64,000 nucleotides of DNA, taken from NCBI GenBank assembly GCA_964621165.1, contig CAZULC010000001.1:286500-350499 (forward strand). Reading direction: 5' to 3'. The notes below the pieces were generated by a model. That model searched no databases. It was not told where the DNA came from and saw only the letters and a list, made by a program, of their open reading frames with translations. Both the position numbers and the translations under genes were made by a program. Shown here one piece after another: positions 1-7,832 of the stretch; within the stretch, counting starts at the first letter, position 1, and the number at the start of each line of letters is the position of its first letter. This stretch comes from UMGS1696 sp964621165 (GTDB lineage Bacteria; Bacillota; Clostridia; Oscillospirales; CAG-272).

Positions 1-1
1 G

Positions 2-103
2 AAGAGGTCGAAAGCTGGGCATCCGCATCATCCGTTATATTTAAAGAAGGGGGAGCCGCTTATGCCTTTTGACGCGTGGGAGTATGCGCGGGGGCTTAGG
101 TGA
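2..103 (+). CDS. 3' end of an unidentified gene, possibly DUF1643-like (partial)
   Basis: The second frame is open from the window edge to a TGA at 101-103 and reads as a plausible protein tail with the motif GHPHHPLYLKKGEPLMPF. DUF1643 proteins end with a similar G-x-P-x-HPLYL segment, so this is the likely family, but only about 33 residues are visible. The first frame is also open as far as 72 but reads less like a protein. Nothing can be said about function or operon from this fragment. Confidence 0.35.
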   Translation, partial: KRSKAGHPHHPLYLKKGEPLMPFDAWEYARGLR

Positions 104-248
104 TATTTATTTTTAGGGGAATATCTCGGGGGAAGTATATTTTTCTGTAGGGAGATTTTATTTTTCTATGGATTTTGCGGGATTTTATGGTATAATAAGG
201 TGATGTAATTTTTTAATCTGAATTCTTTGGAGACTTACATATATTATC

Positions 249-2153
249 ATGGAAAAATTTGATGTTGCAGTTGTTGGTGCGGGTCACGCGGGAGTCGAGG
301 CCGCTCTTGCCTGTGCGCGCATTGGGTTAAAGACTGCTTTGTTTACGCTTTCCCTTGACGCGGTGGCGAACATGCCCTGCAATCCTTCCATTGGTGGAAC
401 GGGAAAGGGGCATTTGGTTTACGAAATTGACGCTCTTGGCGGTGAGATGGGTTATGCCGCGGATTTAGCTACCACTCAGTCCCGCATGCTGAACACCTCG
501 AAAGGTGCGGCTGTGCAGTCGAAGCGGGTACAGGCTGACCGTCGGAAGTACACGGCTATCATGAAGTCGGTTATCGAGAACACCCCAGGGTTATACCTGA
601 TTCAGGGGGAAGTAGTCGACATTTTGGTTGAGCCGTCGGGGGAATCCGGTCGGATGAAGGTTGTAGGGGTTACAGCTGAGCCGTCGGGGGAGTACTCCTG
701 CAAAGCGGCTGTTATTTCCACGGGAACCTATCTCGGCGGGCGGACGTTTGTGGGGGATGTGGTTCGTGAATCGGGGCCTGACTCCACTTTACCGGCGAAG
801 TCGCTCACGGGGAAGCTGGAGAAGTTAGGTTTCCGTTTGATGCGGTTCAAGACCGGGACTCCGCCGAGGATCAACAGGCGGTCCATTGATTTTGGCGAGC
901 TTGACGTACAGGAGGGGGACGGGTACATTGTGCCGTTTTCTTCCCGCACGGACGAGGCGGCTTTGAACCGAATAAAGCAGGACGTCTGTCATGTGGCGTA
1001 CACGAATGAAGAGACTCACAAAATCATCCGGGAGAACATCAGCCGCTCACCCTTATACTCGGGGATGATACACGGGGTAGGTCCGCGGTACTGTCCGTCG
1101 ATTGAGGACAAGGTGATACGTTTTGCGGACAAGGAGCGTCACCAGTTATTTGTGGAGCCGATGGGGGAGAATTGCAGTGAGATATATCTACAGGGGTTTT
1201 CCTCATCCTTACCGGCGGACGTACAGGAGAAGATGCTGCGGACGCTCAAGGGGTTCGGACATGCGGAGATCATGCGGTACGCCTATGCGATAGAGTACGA
1301 CTGCATTGACCCGCTTGAGTTATACGGCACTCTTGAGACGAAGCGTGTTGCGGGGTTATTTGGCGCGGGTCAGTTCAACGGGACATCCGGATACGAGGAA
1401 GCGGCGGCTCAGGGGGTATTGGCGGGGATCAACGCGTCGTTATACTGTCGGGGCATGGAGATGATTACATTACCGCGGCACTCGTCGTATTTAGGGACGT
1501 TAGTGGACGATTTAGTGACGAAAGGCACGGCTGAGCCATACAGGATTATGACGGGGCGGAGCGAGTACCGGATTTTACTGCGTCAGGACAACGCGGAGGC
1601 GCGGCTTTCGAAGTACGGGCATTATGCGGGGTTATTATCGGATGAGCGTTTTTTTGCTGCTGAGGAGCGGACGAGGTTAGTTGAGGCTGAGGTCGAGCGT
1701 TTGAAGCGGGTGAGCATTGGGTCGACCAGCGGGGTGAACGAATTACTCCGTGAGAGGGGGACCAGTGAGATAAAGAGTGGGGCGACTTTAGCTGAATTAA
1801 TACGGCGGCCGCAGTTAGACTATGAGATGTTGGCGCCATATGACGAAGGCAGGCCGGAGCTTGAGCGTGGGTTGAGGTTTCGGGTATGGTGTGAAGTGAA
1901 GTACGAGGGGTACATCAGACACGAGTTGAGTGAGGCGGCGCGGTTTGAGGCTGCCGAGGGGATGGTTTTACCGGCTGGTGTGGATTATACCGAGATAAAG
2001 GGGTTACGTCTTGAGGCTGTGCAGAAGCTTGATTTAGTGAAGCCGCGGACGATTGGGCAGGCGTCGAGGATTTCCGGTGTGAATCCGGCGGACGTAGCGG
2101 TGCTTATGATATGGCTTCGCGAGCGTCGGTGCGGTAATGCGGACAAGGAATAG
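249..2153 (+). CDS. mnmG: tRNA uridine-5-carboxymethylaminomethyl(34) synthesis protein MnmG (GidA)
   Basis: FAD-dependent subunit of the MnmE-MnmG complex, which installs the (carboxymethyl)aminomethyl group at C5 of wobble uridine 34 in tRNAs for split codon boxes; cytoplasmic. The 634 residues match the family length. Visible features are the N-terminal FAD-binding GAGHAG at residues 10-15, PCNPSIGG near 44-51, the TGTYLGG segment, and the C-terminal helical region used for MnmE and tRNA contact. A GGAG lies about 16 nt before the ATG, which is long. A TATAAT at 191-196 is a candidate -10, with no good -35. A small insert near residues 125-145 repeats EPSGE twice. The partner mnmE is not in the window; mnmA, which acts on the same nucleotide, is at 57050-58117. 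Confidence 0.97.
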   Translation: MEKFDVAVVGAGHAGVEAALACARIGLKTALFTLSLDAVANMPCNPSIGGTGKGHLVYEIDALGGEMGYAADLATTQSRMLNTSKGAAVQSKRVQADRRKYTAIMKSVIENTPGLYLIQGEVVDILVEPSGESGRMKVVGVTAEPSGEYSCKAAVISTGTYLGGRTFVGDVVRESGPDSTLPAKSLTGKLEKLGFRLMRFKTGTPPRINRRSIDFGELDVQEGDGYIVPFSSRTDEAALNRIKQDVCHVAYTNEETHKIIRENISRSPLYSGMIHGVGPRYCPSIEDKVIRFADKERHQLFVEPMGENCSEIYLQGFSSSLPADVQEKMLRTLKGFGHAEIMRYAYAIEYDCIDPLELYGTLETKRVAGLFGAGQFNGTSGYEEAAAQGVLAGINASLYCRGMEMITLPRHSSYLGTLVDDLVTKGTAEPYRIMTGRSEYRILLRQDNAEARLSKYGHYAGLLSDERFFAAEERTRLVEAEVERLKRVSIGSTSGVNELLRERGTSEIKSGATLAELIRRPQLDYEMLAPYDEGRPELERGLRFRVWCEVKYEGYIRHELSEAARFEAAEGMVLPAGVDYTEIKGLRLEAVQKLDLVKPRTIGQASRISGVNPADVAVLMIWLRERRCGNADKE

Positions 2154-2165
2154 GAGTGGCGGTTG

Positions 2166-2405
2166 GCTTCCTTATAATTTGGGTGAAGTGGAGCGGGTGC
2201 GGGAATTTTGTTCTTCTTTTTCTCCTTTGGCGAGGAGGAAAAAGAAGCAAAAAGAGGAACTTTTTATTGAGTCTTGGGGTGTTTCGACTTCTGCGGAAGT
2301 CGACAAAGGGACTTTGTCCCCTTGACCCTAACAGACTTTTGAAAAAGTTTGATCAAAACTTGTGGCAACAACGTTTAGTTTGAAGTTTTAGAGATCCTTC
2401 TATAT
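2166..2405 (+). repeat. Family B structured leader, copy 1 (upstream of the citramalate synthase gene)
   Basis: One of four related ~235-nt elements (others at 7584-7822, 26594-26915 and 31541-31775), all on the plus strand and all ending shortly before a start codon. Hairpins seen here: H1 at 2213-2248, an imperfect long stem with CTCC/GGAG next to the loop; H2 at 2284-2303, TCGACTTC-TGCG-GAAGTCGA; H3 at 2308-2320, GGGAC-TTT-GTCCC; H4 at 2332-2351, CAGACTTT-TGAA-AAAGTTTG. It fills the gap between mnmG and the next gene, and the ATG follows 25 nt after the element. Whether it is a cis-acting RNA or a mobile repeat is open. Confidence 0.75.
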
Positions 2406-2430
2406 ATTAACAAGGTGAAGTTTAACAATT

Positions 2431-4026
2431 ATGAAGATTGAAATTTTTGACACGACTTTACGTGACGGTGCGCAGGGTGCGGGGGTTGAGTTTTCCCCTG
2501 ACGACAAGCGGCGTGTGATTTCTGCCTTGGACAGGCTCGGCGTCTCCTACATTGAGTGCGGGATGATTACCGGGGTGAACGACGACCCATTTTTCGCGGA
2601 GCTTGGGAACATACAGAAAAGTCTCGTGGTCTCACGCCTGGTTCTCTTCACCCGCACCGTGAAGCCATATGTTTCTCCTGCTGACGACCCAGCGATAGTT
2701 GCGGCTGGGAACTCTATGGTTTCGGTTATTGTAATCTACGGCAAAGCTTCCCTTTATCAGGTTTCCAGTGTTCTCCGTGTTGACCCGGGGGAGAATCTAC
2801 GGATGATTGAGGAGACGGTGGCGTATCTTCGTTCCCGTGGGAAGGCTGTCATTTTTGACGCGGAGCATTTTTTTGACGGGTACTCGGACAATCCGCTCTA
2901 TGCGTCCCTTGTTCTTGAGACTGCGATAAACGCGGGTGCTTGCCGTGTGGTTCTCTGCGACACGAACGGGGGCATGATTCCGGACGTGATAGGCCTGATA
3001 ACCCATGCGATGGCTGAGAAGTACAAGAACATCGGGATTCACTGCCACAACGACATGGGCATGGCTGTAAGCTGCACGATTTCCTCGGTCCTCGAGGGGG
3101 CATGTCAGGTTCAGGGGACCATGCTGGGGATTGGGGAGAGGTGCGGGAACGCGAATTTATGCACGCTCATACCGGTATTACAGCTGAAGTTAGGCTTTGA
3201 CTGCATTGGGGAGCGGATTCGTCACCTTACTTCTTCTGCCCGGGAGATTGCGGAAGCCGCGAATTTAACCTTTGACGAAAGTGAGCCTTTTGTCGGCGGA
3301 TACGCTTTCACACACAAAGCCGGTGCGCACATTGACGGGGTTAACAAGGCTCCGCAGACGTTTGAGCATATTTCACCGGAGTCCGTTGGCAATCACCGGA
3401 ACATTGTGATAAGCGGGTTATCCGGTCGTGCGGCTGTGCTTGACAAGATGGAGGTGTACCTGCCGGAGGAGCATTTCACGAAGGACGACGCCCGGGTTCA
3501 GCGTTGCTGCGACTTGATTCGGGAGAAAGAGGCTGCGGGGTACGACTACGAGGACGCGGGGGCTTCGCTTGCCTTATTGATTGACGAGGTTATGGGTCGG
3601 CGGCGGAACTTTTTCAAGCTTTTGAGTCTCAAGGTTGTCTCGGACGAGGCGGAGGTCAGCGGGGACAGTGAGGATTCGTCGGAGTCGGCTGGAGTTTTAT
3701 CGGCAACTGCCATGATTAAAATTTCCGTCCGGGGGCAGACTGAGCTTACGGCTGGCGAGGGAAACGGTCCGGTCAACGCGGTGGACGAAGCCCTGCGGCG
3801 GTCTTTGGTGCGGTTTTACCCCGAGGTGGCGCGGATGAGGCTGACGGACTATCGTGTTCGTGTGCTTGACTCCAAGGCTACGGCGTCAATGGTGCGGGTT
3901 GCGATTGAGTCCACGGACGGTGAGACGGTCTGGCGCACGGTTGGGGTTTCCTCCGACGTGATTAACGCGAGCTGGCAGGCGCTGAGGGATTCGGTGGAGT
4001 ACATGCTGAAAATGCGGCGTGGGTGA
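2431..4026 (+). CDS. cimA: Citramalate synthase-type acyltransferase (CimA family)
   Basis: Member of the HMG-CoA lyase-like/2-isopropylmalate synthase superfamily that condenses an alpha-keto acid with acetyl-CoA. The best family match is the CimA group, which makes citramalate from pyruvate and acetyl-CoA on the threonine-independent route to isoleucine. DTTLRDGAQ at residues 7-15 is the metal and substrate signature, HCHNDMGMA near 200 holds the metal-binding HxH equivalent, and GIGERCGN lies near 230. The TIM barrel is followed by a linker and a C-terminal regulatory (LeuA dimerisation) domain at about 400-525, so feedback control is likely. The 531 residues fit CimA. AAGGTG lies 13 nt before the ATG, and the leader is the family B element. 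Substrate choice against isopropylmalate or homocitrate cannot be settled by eye. Confidence 0.8.
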   Translation: MKIEIFDTTLRDGAQGAGVEFSPDDKRRVISALDRLGVSYIECGMITGVNDDPFFAELGNIQKSLVVSRLVLFTRTVKPYVSPADDPAIVAAGNSMVSVIVIYGKASLYQVSSVLRVDPGENLRMIEETVAYLRSRGKAVIFDAEHFFDGYSDNPLYASLVLETAINAGACRVVLCDTNGGMIPDVIGLITHAMAEKYKNIGIHCHNDMGMAVSCTISSVLEGACQVQGTMLGIGERCGNANLCTLIPVLQLKLGFDCIGERIRHLTSSAREIAEAANLTFDESEPFVGGYAFTHKAGAHIDGVNKAPQTFEHISPESVGNHRNIVISGLSGRAAVLDKMEVYLPEEHFTKDDARVQRCCDLIREKEAAGYDYEDAGASLALLIDEVMGRRRNFFKLLSLKVVSDEAEVSGDSEDSSESAGVLSATAMIKISVRGQTELTAGEGNGPVNAVDEALRRSLVRFYPEVARMRLTDYRVRVLDSKATASMVRVAIESTDGETVWRTVGVSSDVINASWQALRDSVEYMLKMRRG

Positions 4027-4059
4027 AATTAGGGCGGAGTTTGGGGTTGTCTGAATTTG

Positions 4060-4380
4060 GCGTTTTGGACTAATGCCCTTCTATAAACCGAATAATATTG
4101 TGTGGCAGAGTTTAAATTCGGACTATTGTCCCTCTGTTGGCTGTGCGATATTGTGCGGTGGAATTTATTTTTAGGCTATTGACCTGTTGTCTCTGCAGTG
4201 GGTGAGTTTGAAATTGGACTATTGTCGCTCTATAAGCAGAATGATATTGTGCGGTTGAGCTTAAAATTGGACTAATGTCCCATCGGCAAACGTGCTATAT
4301 TGTGCGGTAGAATTTGATTTTGGACTATTGTTCTGCTGTCTCGGCTATGCGCGAGTTTGAAATTGGCCTAATGCCATACC
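4060..4380. repeat. Family D: tandem GGAC-N4-GTCC palindromes with 149-bp higher-order period
   Basis: Between the citramalate synthase gene and ddl, the core GGACTAATG or GGACTATTG (GGAC-N4-GTCC where intact) occurs at 4067, 4120, 4174 (GGCTATTG), 4216, 4269, 4322 and 4365 (GGCCTAATG). Spacings are 53, 54, 42, 53, 53 and 43, so the same three-unit pattern recurs every 148-149 bp. Two unit types share GATATTGTGCGGT after the core. A lone related core is at 19737. No gene is seen in 4027-4541; 4381-4529 is AT-rich and otherwise featureless. Confidence 0.7.
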
Positions 4381-4541
4381 GCTGACCTTGCTGTTTTTTG
4401 GTATAGAAAACCTTCCATATTATATAAAATTATATTGCCGCGGGGAGTTGGCTTTACTGCGGCTCGTGACTTGAAAATTATTCATCTAAATAAAATTTTG
4501 TGCGGGAGAGTTGACTTTGCTTCCGCGGATTGGAGTTTGAT

Positions 4542-5597
4542 ATGTCTGATATTAAGCCTGTTGTGGTGGTTATTTTTGGCGGGGAGTCATCGGAGTATGA
4601 GGTTTCGCTCTCTTCCGCTACATGCGTCCTCGAAAACCTTGATTTCGGCAAGTATGACGTGAAGCTGATTGGGGTTACGAAGCGGGGGAATTTCTACCTT
4701 TACGAGGGTGCGCTTCCCTTGATCAAGCGTGACCTTTGGGAGGACGGGGACATTTATCCGGTGTCACTGGATTTAGTCAGCGGGCGGTTTTACGCTCACC
4801 GTGGGGACGGGATTGAGGCAATAAAGCCCGACGTGGTGTTCCCGGTGGTTCACGGGCGTTTCTGCGAGGACGGAACCTTACAGGGGATACTTGAGCTGGC
4901 CCACATGCCCTTCATCGGAAGCGGAAGCACCTCCTCTGCCGCCTGCATGGACAAAGCCATCACGAAGGCTGTGGTGCGGACGTATACGAATGTAAAGCAG
5001 GCTAAGGCTGTGGTTGCCCGACGGGGAGATGACGTTTCGGCTGTACGGGAAAAGTGCGAGAGGGAATTTGGGTACCCCATGTTCGTCAAGCCTGCCCGTG
5101 CGGGGTCGTCGGTGGGAGTCACTAAGGTGAAGTCGGCTGGTGAATTTGATTCGGCTGTGGATGTGGCTCTGCACGAGGACGGGAAGTACATTGTGGAGGA
5201 GTGCATTGTGGGCCGCGAGGTCGAGGTGGCGGTGTTTGAGAACCACGGGAAATATTTTGCGGCACACGCGGCTGAGATTATCTCGAGCAACGCGGAAATC
5301 TACGACTACAACGCGAAGTACAACAGTGAAACGTCCACATACCGGCTGCCGGCTGACATACCGCCGGAGAAGATGGATGAGATTCGCGCGCAGGCTCTGG
5401 AAGTATTCAAGGCGATGGACTGCCGGTCGTTATCGCGGGTGGACTTTTTCTACACGGAGGTTGGCGAGCTGGTGTTCAACGAGATAAATACGCTTCCCGG
5501 GTTTACCACAATTTCCATGTACCCGAAGATGATGATGAACGAGGGCATGAGCTACGCGGAGCTTGTGGAGAAGCTGATTGGGACGGCGCATGAGTGA
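4542..5597 (+). CDS. ddl: D-alanine--D-alanine ligase
   Basis: ATP-grasp ligase that joins two D-alanines for the peptidoglycan precursor in the cytoplasm. The N-terminal domain has GGESSEYEVS (the family GGxSxEhEVS), the central ATP-grasp region has FVKPARAGSSVGV near residues 180-192, and the Mg-binding FNEINTLPGFT lies near 315. Start chosen at ATG 4542 (351 residues): a GGAG at 4532-4535 sits 6 nt before it, whereas the alternative TTG at 4530 overlaps that site. No other wall-synthesis gene is adjacent. The gene follows the family D array and may have its own promoter, but none with a good -35 was found. Confidence 0.95.
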   Translation: MSDIKPVVVVIFGGESSEYEVSLSSATCVLENLDFGKYDVKLIGVTKRGNFYLYEGALPLIKRDLWEDGDIYPVSLDLVSGRFYAHRGDGIEAIKPDVVFPVVHGRFCEDGTLQGILELAHMPFIGSGSTSSAACMDKAITKAVVRTYTNVKQAKAVVARRGDDVSAVREKCEREFGYPMFVKPARAGSSVGVTKVKSAGEFDSAVDVALHEDGKYIVEECIVGREVEVAVFENHGKYFAAHAAEIISSNAEIYDYNAKYNSETSTYRLPADIPPEKMDEIRAQALEVFKAMDCRSLSRVDFFYTEVGELVFNEINTLPGFTTISMYPKMMMNEGMSYAELVEKLIGTAHE

Positions 5598-5741
5598 GAT
5601 GAGGTAAAAAAGGGGAAGATTTGAGTCAGGATGAGATTTATTCTTATTCCACTGCGGAGGGCGGCAGATTAAATCAGCATTTGAATTTCGAATCAAATAA
5701 AAGCGGGATTGAATCCCGTAACAAAAAAAGGAGGACATACC

Positions 5742-7424
5742 ATGTCTATCTTATTCAAGACGATCTCATCTATGGAGAAGTGTTTTCTTGACGAAGACTT
5801 TTCTTCCAAGGCGGAGTATTCTTCGGGGAGCTGCCTATTGGGAGAGGAGTTTGCTTTTCAGGCGGCTTACACCGGGGAAGGGTGGGAGTTTGACCCTAAG
5901 GCTATCCTGCACCTTGAGGTGGAGTCCCCTCTGTCGGACTATGTGACTGTGCGGACGGTTGAGTCGGTGCCGGTGCGGTTTCCGGCGTACAGCGGGGTTG
6001 ACGACTATTATTTACGCAAAACTCCCGGGCTTTATCCTGACCTGCTAAGGCCTTTTTCGGGACCGTGGCGCGAGGTTTACGTTTCTCAGGGTCAGCTTAA
6101 GTCGCTGTATGTGACGGTGAAGGTTCCGTCTGACGGGGGCTTGATTGGGTTAGAGAGCGGCGAGAGGTCGCGGGATTATCCTGTTAAGCTGAAGTTAGTC
6201 GGCGGCGGCAGGGTCTGGGGCGAGTGTGAGTTCACTTTACACGTGATAAACGCGGTTTTGCCGGAGCAGAAGATGGTTGTTACCGAGTGGTTCCACTGCG
6301 ACTGCATTGCGAATTACTACAGGCTCAAGGTCTGGAGTGAGAAGCACTGGGAGTACATCGAGAAGTTCGTCAAATGTGCGGTGGACAACGGTATCAACAT
6401 GATTCTCACGCCAATACTTACGCCTGCCCTTGACACTGCTGTCGGATGGGAGCGGCTTACGACTCAGCTGGCGGAAATTTCCTACGAGGGCGGCGAGTGG
6501 AGTTTCGGCTGGGAGAGGCTTGAGCGCTGGGTGAAGATATGTCTTGGCTGCGGGGTGAAGTATTTTGAGATTCCTCCGTTATACACTCAATGGGGAGCCG
6601 CACATGCGCCTAAGGTTATGGCTACAGTTAATGGCGAGCGGGTGAAGGTATTTGGCTGGGACACTGACTCGACCTCGGCTGAATACCGTGAATTTTTGCG
6701 TGCGATGATTAAGTCTCTGCTTGACGAGGCGAAGGTTTTGGGGATAGAGAAGAAGCTGGTATTCCACATTTCGGACGAGCCGTCGGGGGACAGTCTGGGG
6801 CATTACATGGAGGTGAAGGCTCAGATTGCGGATTTACTTGAGGGGTACCCCATAGTTGACGCTTTATCTGACGTTGAGTTTTACAAGAGCGGGGTAGTAA
6901 AAAATCCGATTCCGTCGACGAATCATGTGAAGCCGTTTCTTGAGGCGGGGGTGCCGGATTTATGGGTATACTACTGCTGTGGTCAGACAGACAAGGTATC
7001 GAACCGTCTTTTAGCCATGCCGTCGCAGAGGACGCGTGTGATTGGTGTACAGTTCTGGAAATACAACATTGCGGGGTTCCTACAGTGGGGGTACAACTTT
7101 TACAACAACCAATACTCTACACATGAAGTAAATCCATTCCTTATCACGGACGGGGACTATTTTGTTCCGGCAGGGGACTGTTTTGCGGTATACCCGGGGG
7201 ATTCGGGTGAGCCGTGGGAGAGTTTACACATGAAGGCGTTCACTCAGGCTCTTTATGATGTTCGTGCGATGGGGTTAGCAGGGGAGCTTATCGGTCGTGA
7301 TGCGGTTATGGCGTTGGTTGACAGCCGCGGGGAAGTTGAGTTTGACTTATATCCGCGTGACGGGGATTACGTTGAGTGGGTGCGGGAAGAAGTGAACCGT
7401 TTGATTGAGGGGGCTATTCAGTAA
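5742..7424 (+). CDS. DUF4091 domain protein, GH123-like glycoside hydrolase candidate
   Basis: 560 residues in two parts: a beta-rich N-terminal half to about residue 170 and a TIM-barrel-like C-terminal half with the DUF4091 pattern. DUF4091 overlaps the catalytic domain of GH123 beta-N-acetylgalactosaminidases, which use an adjacent Asp-Glu pair; here HISDEPSGD near 342-350 provides that pair. Other family-like segments are EIPPLYTQWG and WVYYCC. No signal peptide is seen, so it probably acts in the cytoplasm on imported sugars. Start chosen at ATG 5742 because AAAGGAGG ends 7 nt before it. A small CGGGAT-TGA-ATCCCG hairpin at 5704-5718 lies just upstream of that site. The exact substrate is unknown. 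Confidence 0.75.
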   Translation: MSILFKTISSMEKCFLDEDFSSKAEYSSGSCLLGEEFAFQAAYTGEGWEFDPKAILHLEVESPLSDYVTVRTVESVPVRFPAYSGVDDYYLRKTPGLYPDLLRPFSGPWREVYVSQGQLKSLYVTVKVPSDGGLIGLESGERSRDYPVKLKLVGGGRVWGECEFTLHVINAVLPEQKMVVTEWFHCDCIANYYRLKVWSEKHWEYIEKFVKCAVDNGINMILTPILTPALDTAVGWERLTTQLAEISYEGGEWSFGWERLERWVKICLGCGVKYFEIPPLYTQWGAAHAPKVMATVNGERVKVFGWDTDSTSAEYREFLRAMIKSLLDEAKVLGIEKKLVFHISDEPSGDSLGHYMEVKAQIADLLEGYPIVDALSDVEFYKSGVVKNPIPSTNHVKPFLEAGVPDLWVYYCCGQTDKVSNRLLAMPSQRTRVIGVQFWKYNIAGFLQWGYNFYNNQYSTHEVNPFLITDGDYFVPAGDCFAVYPGDSGEPWESLHMKAFTQALYDVRAMGLAGELIGRDAVMALVDSRGEVEFDLYPRDGDYVEWVREEVNRLIEGAIQ

Positions 7425-7463
7425 AAAAAGTTGATGATTTTCCATGATTGGCAGGAAATTCAC

Positions 7464-7492
7464 TTGATTTTTCGCGGTGCATGTAGTATAAT
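7464..7492 (+). promoter_or_regulatory. Sigma-A-type promoter for the M23-like gene
   Basis: TTGATT at 7464-7469, a 17-nt spacer, then TATAAT at 7487-7492. Transcription would start near 7500 and run through the family B copy 2 leader before the ATG at 7833, giving a 5' untranslated region of about 330 nt. Confidence 0.7.
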
Positions 7493-7583
7493 TAATATGG
7501 ATTAGTAAAACCTTGCGTTGCTATTGGCTGCTGGTCCGGTCAGGGGGGGTCCTTTGGTTCTGGGCTTTTCTTCCGTTTCGTTA

Positions 7584-7822
7584 TTTTTCTTTTATGGATT
7601 GGATGACGGGGAGATGGTGCGGATTGTTCTTTGTTCTTTTCTCCTTTATCGAGGAGCAAAGAACCAAAAGAGGAACTTCTTGGAAGTATTGGGGTGTTTC
7701 GACTTCTGCGGAAGTCGACAATGGGACTTTGTCCACTTGATCCTAACAAGCCTTTGAAAAGGCTTGACCTAAACTTTTGGGCTGACTACGTTTTGTTGAA
7801 ATTTTTAGTGATCCTTCTTATT
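7584..7822 (+). repeat. Family B structured leader, copy 2
   Basis: Same layout as copy 1. H1 at 7633-7664: GTTCTTT and CTCC pair with GGAG and AAAGAAC. H2 at 7699-7718: TCGACTTC-TGCG-GAAGTCGA. H3 near 7723-7734. H4 at 7747-7766: CAAGCCTT-TGAA-AAGGCTTG, a perfect 8-bp stem with the same TGAA loop as copy 1 but different stem bases. The element ends 10 nt before the ATG of the M23-like gene. Confidence 0.75.
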
Positions 7823-7832
7823 GGGGAATATT

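Noticed and set aside
2166..2405. T-box or known riboswitch
   Set aside because: No T-box GGTGG core, no known aptamer sequence was recognised; reported instead as a new repeat family.
4435..4662. Plus-strand open frame of 75 codons before ddl
   Set aside because: It overlaps the ddl start in another frame and has no ribosome site or motif.
600..6800. GAGCCGTCGGGGGA repeated at 628, 678 and 6779
   Set aside because: It encodes EPSGE/EPSGD in real genes and is best explained by codon use and a small local duplication.
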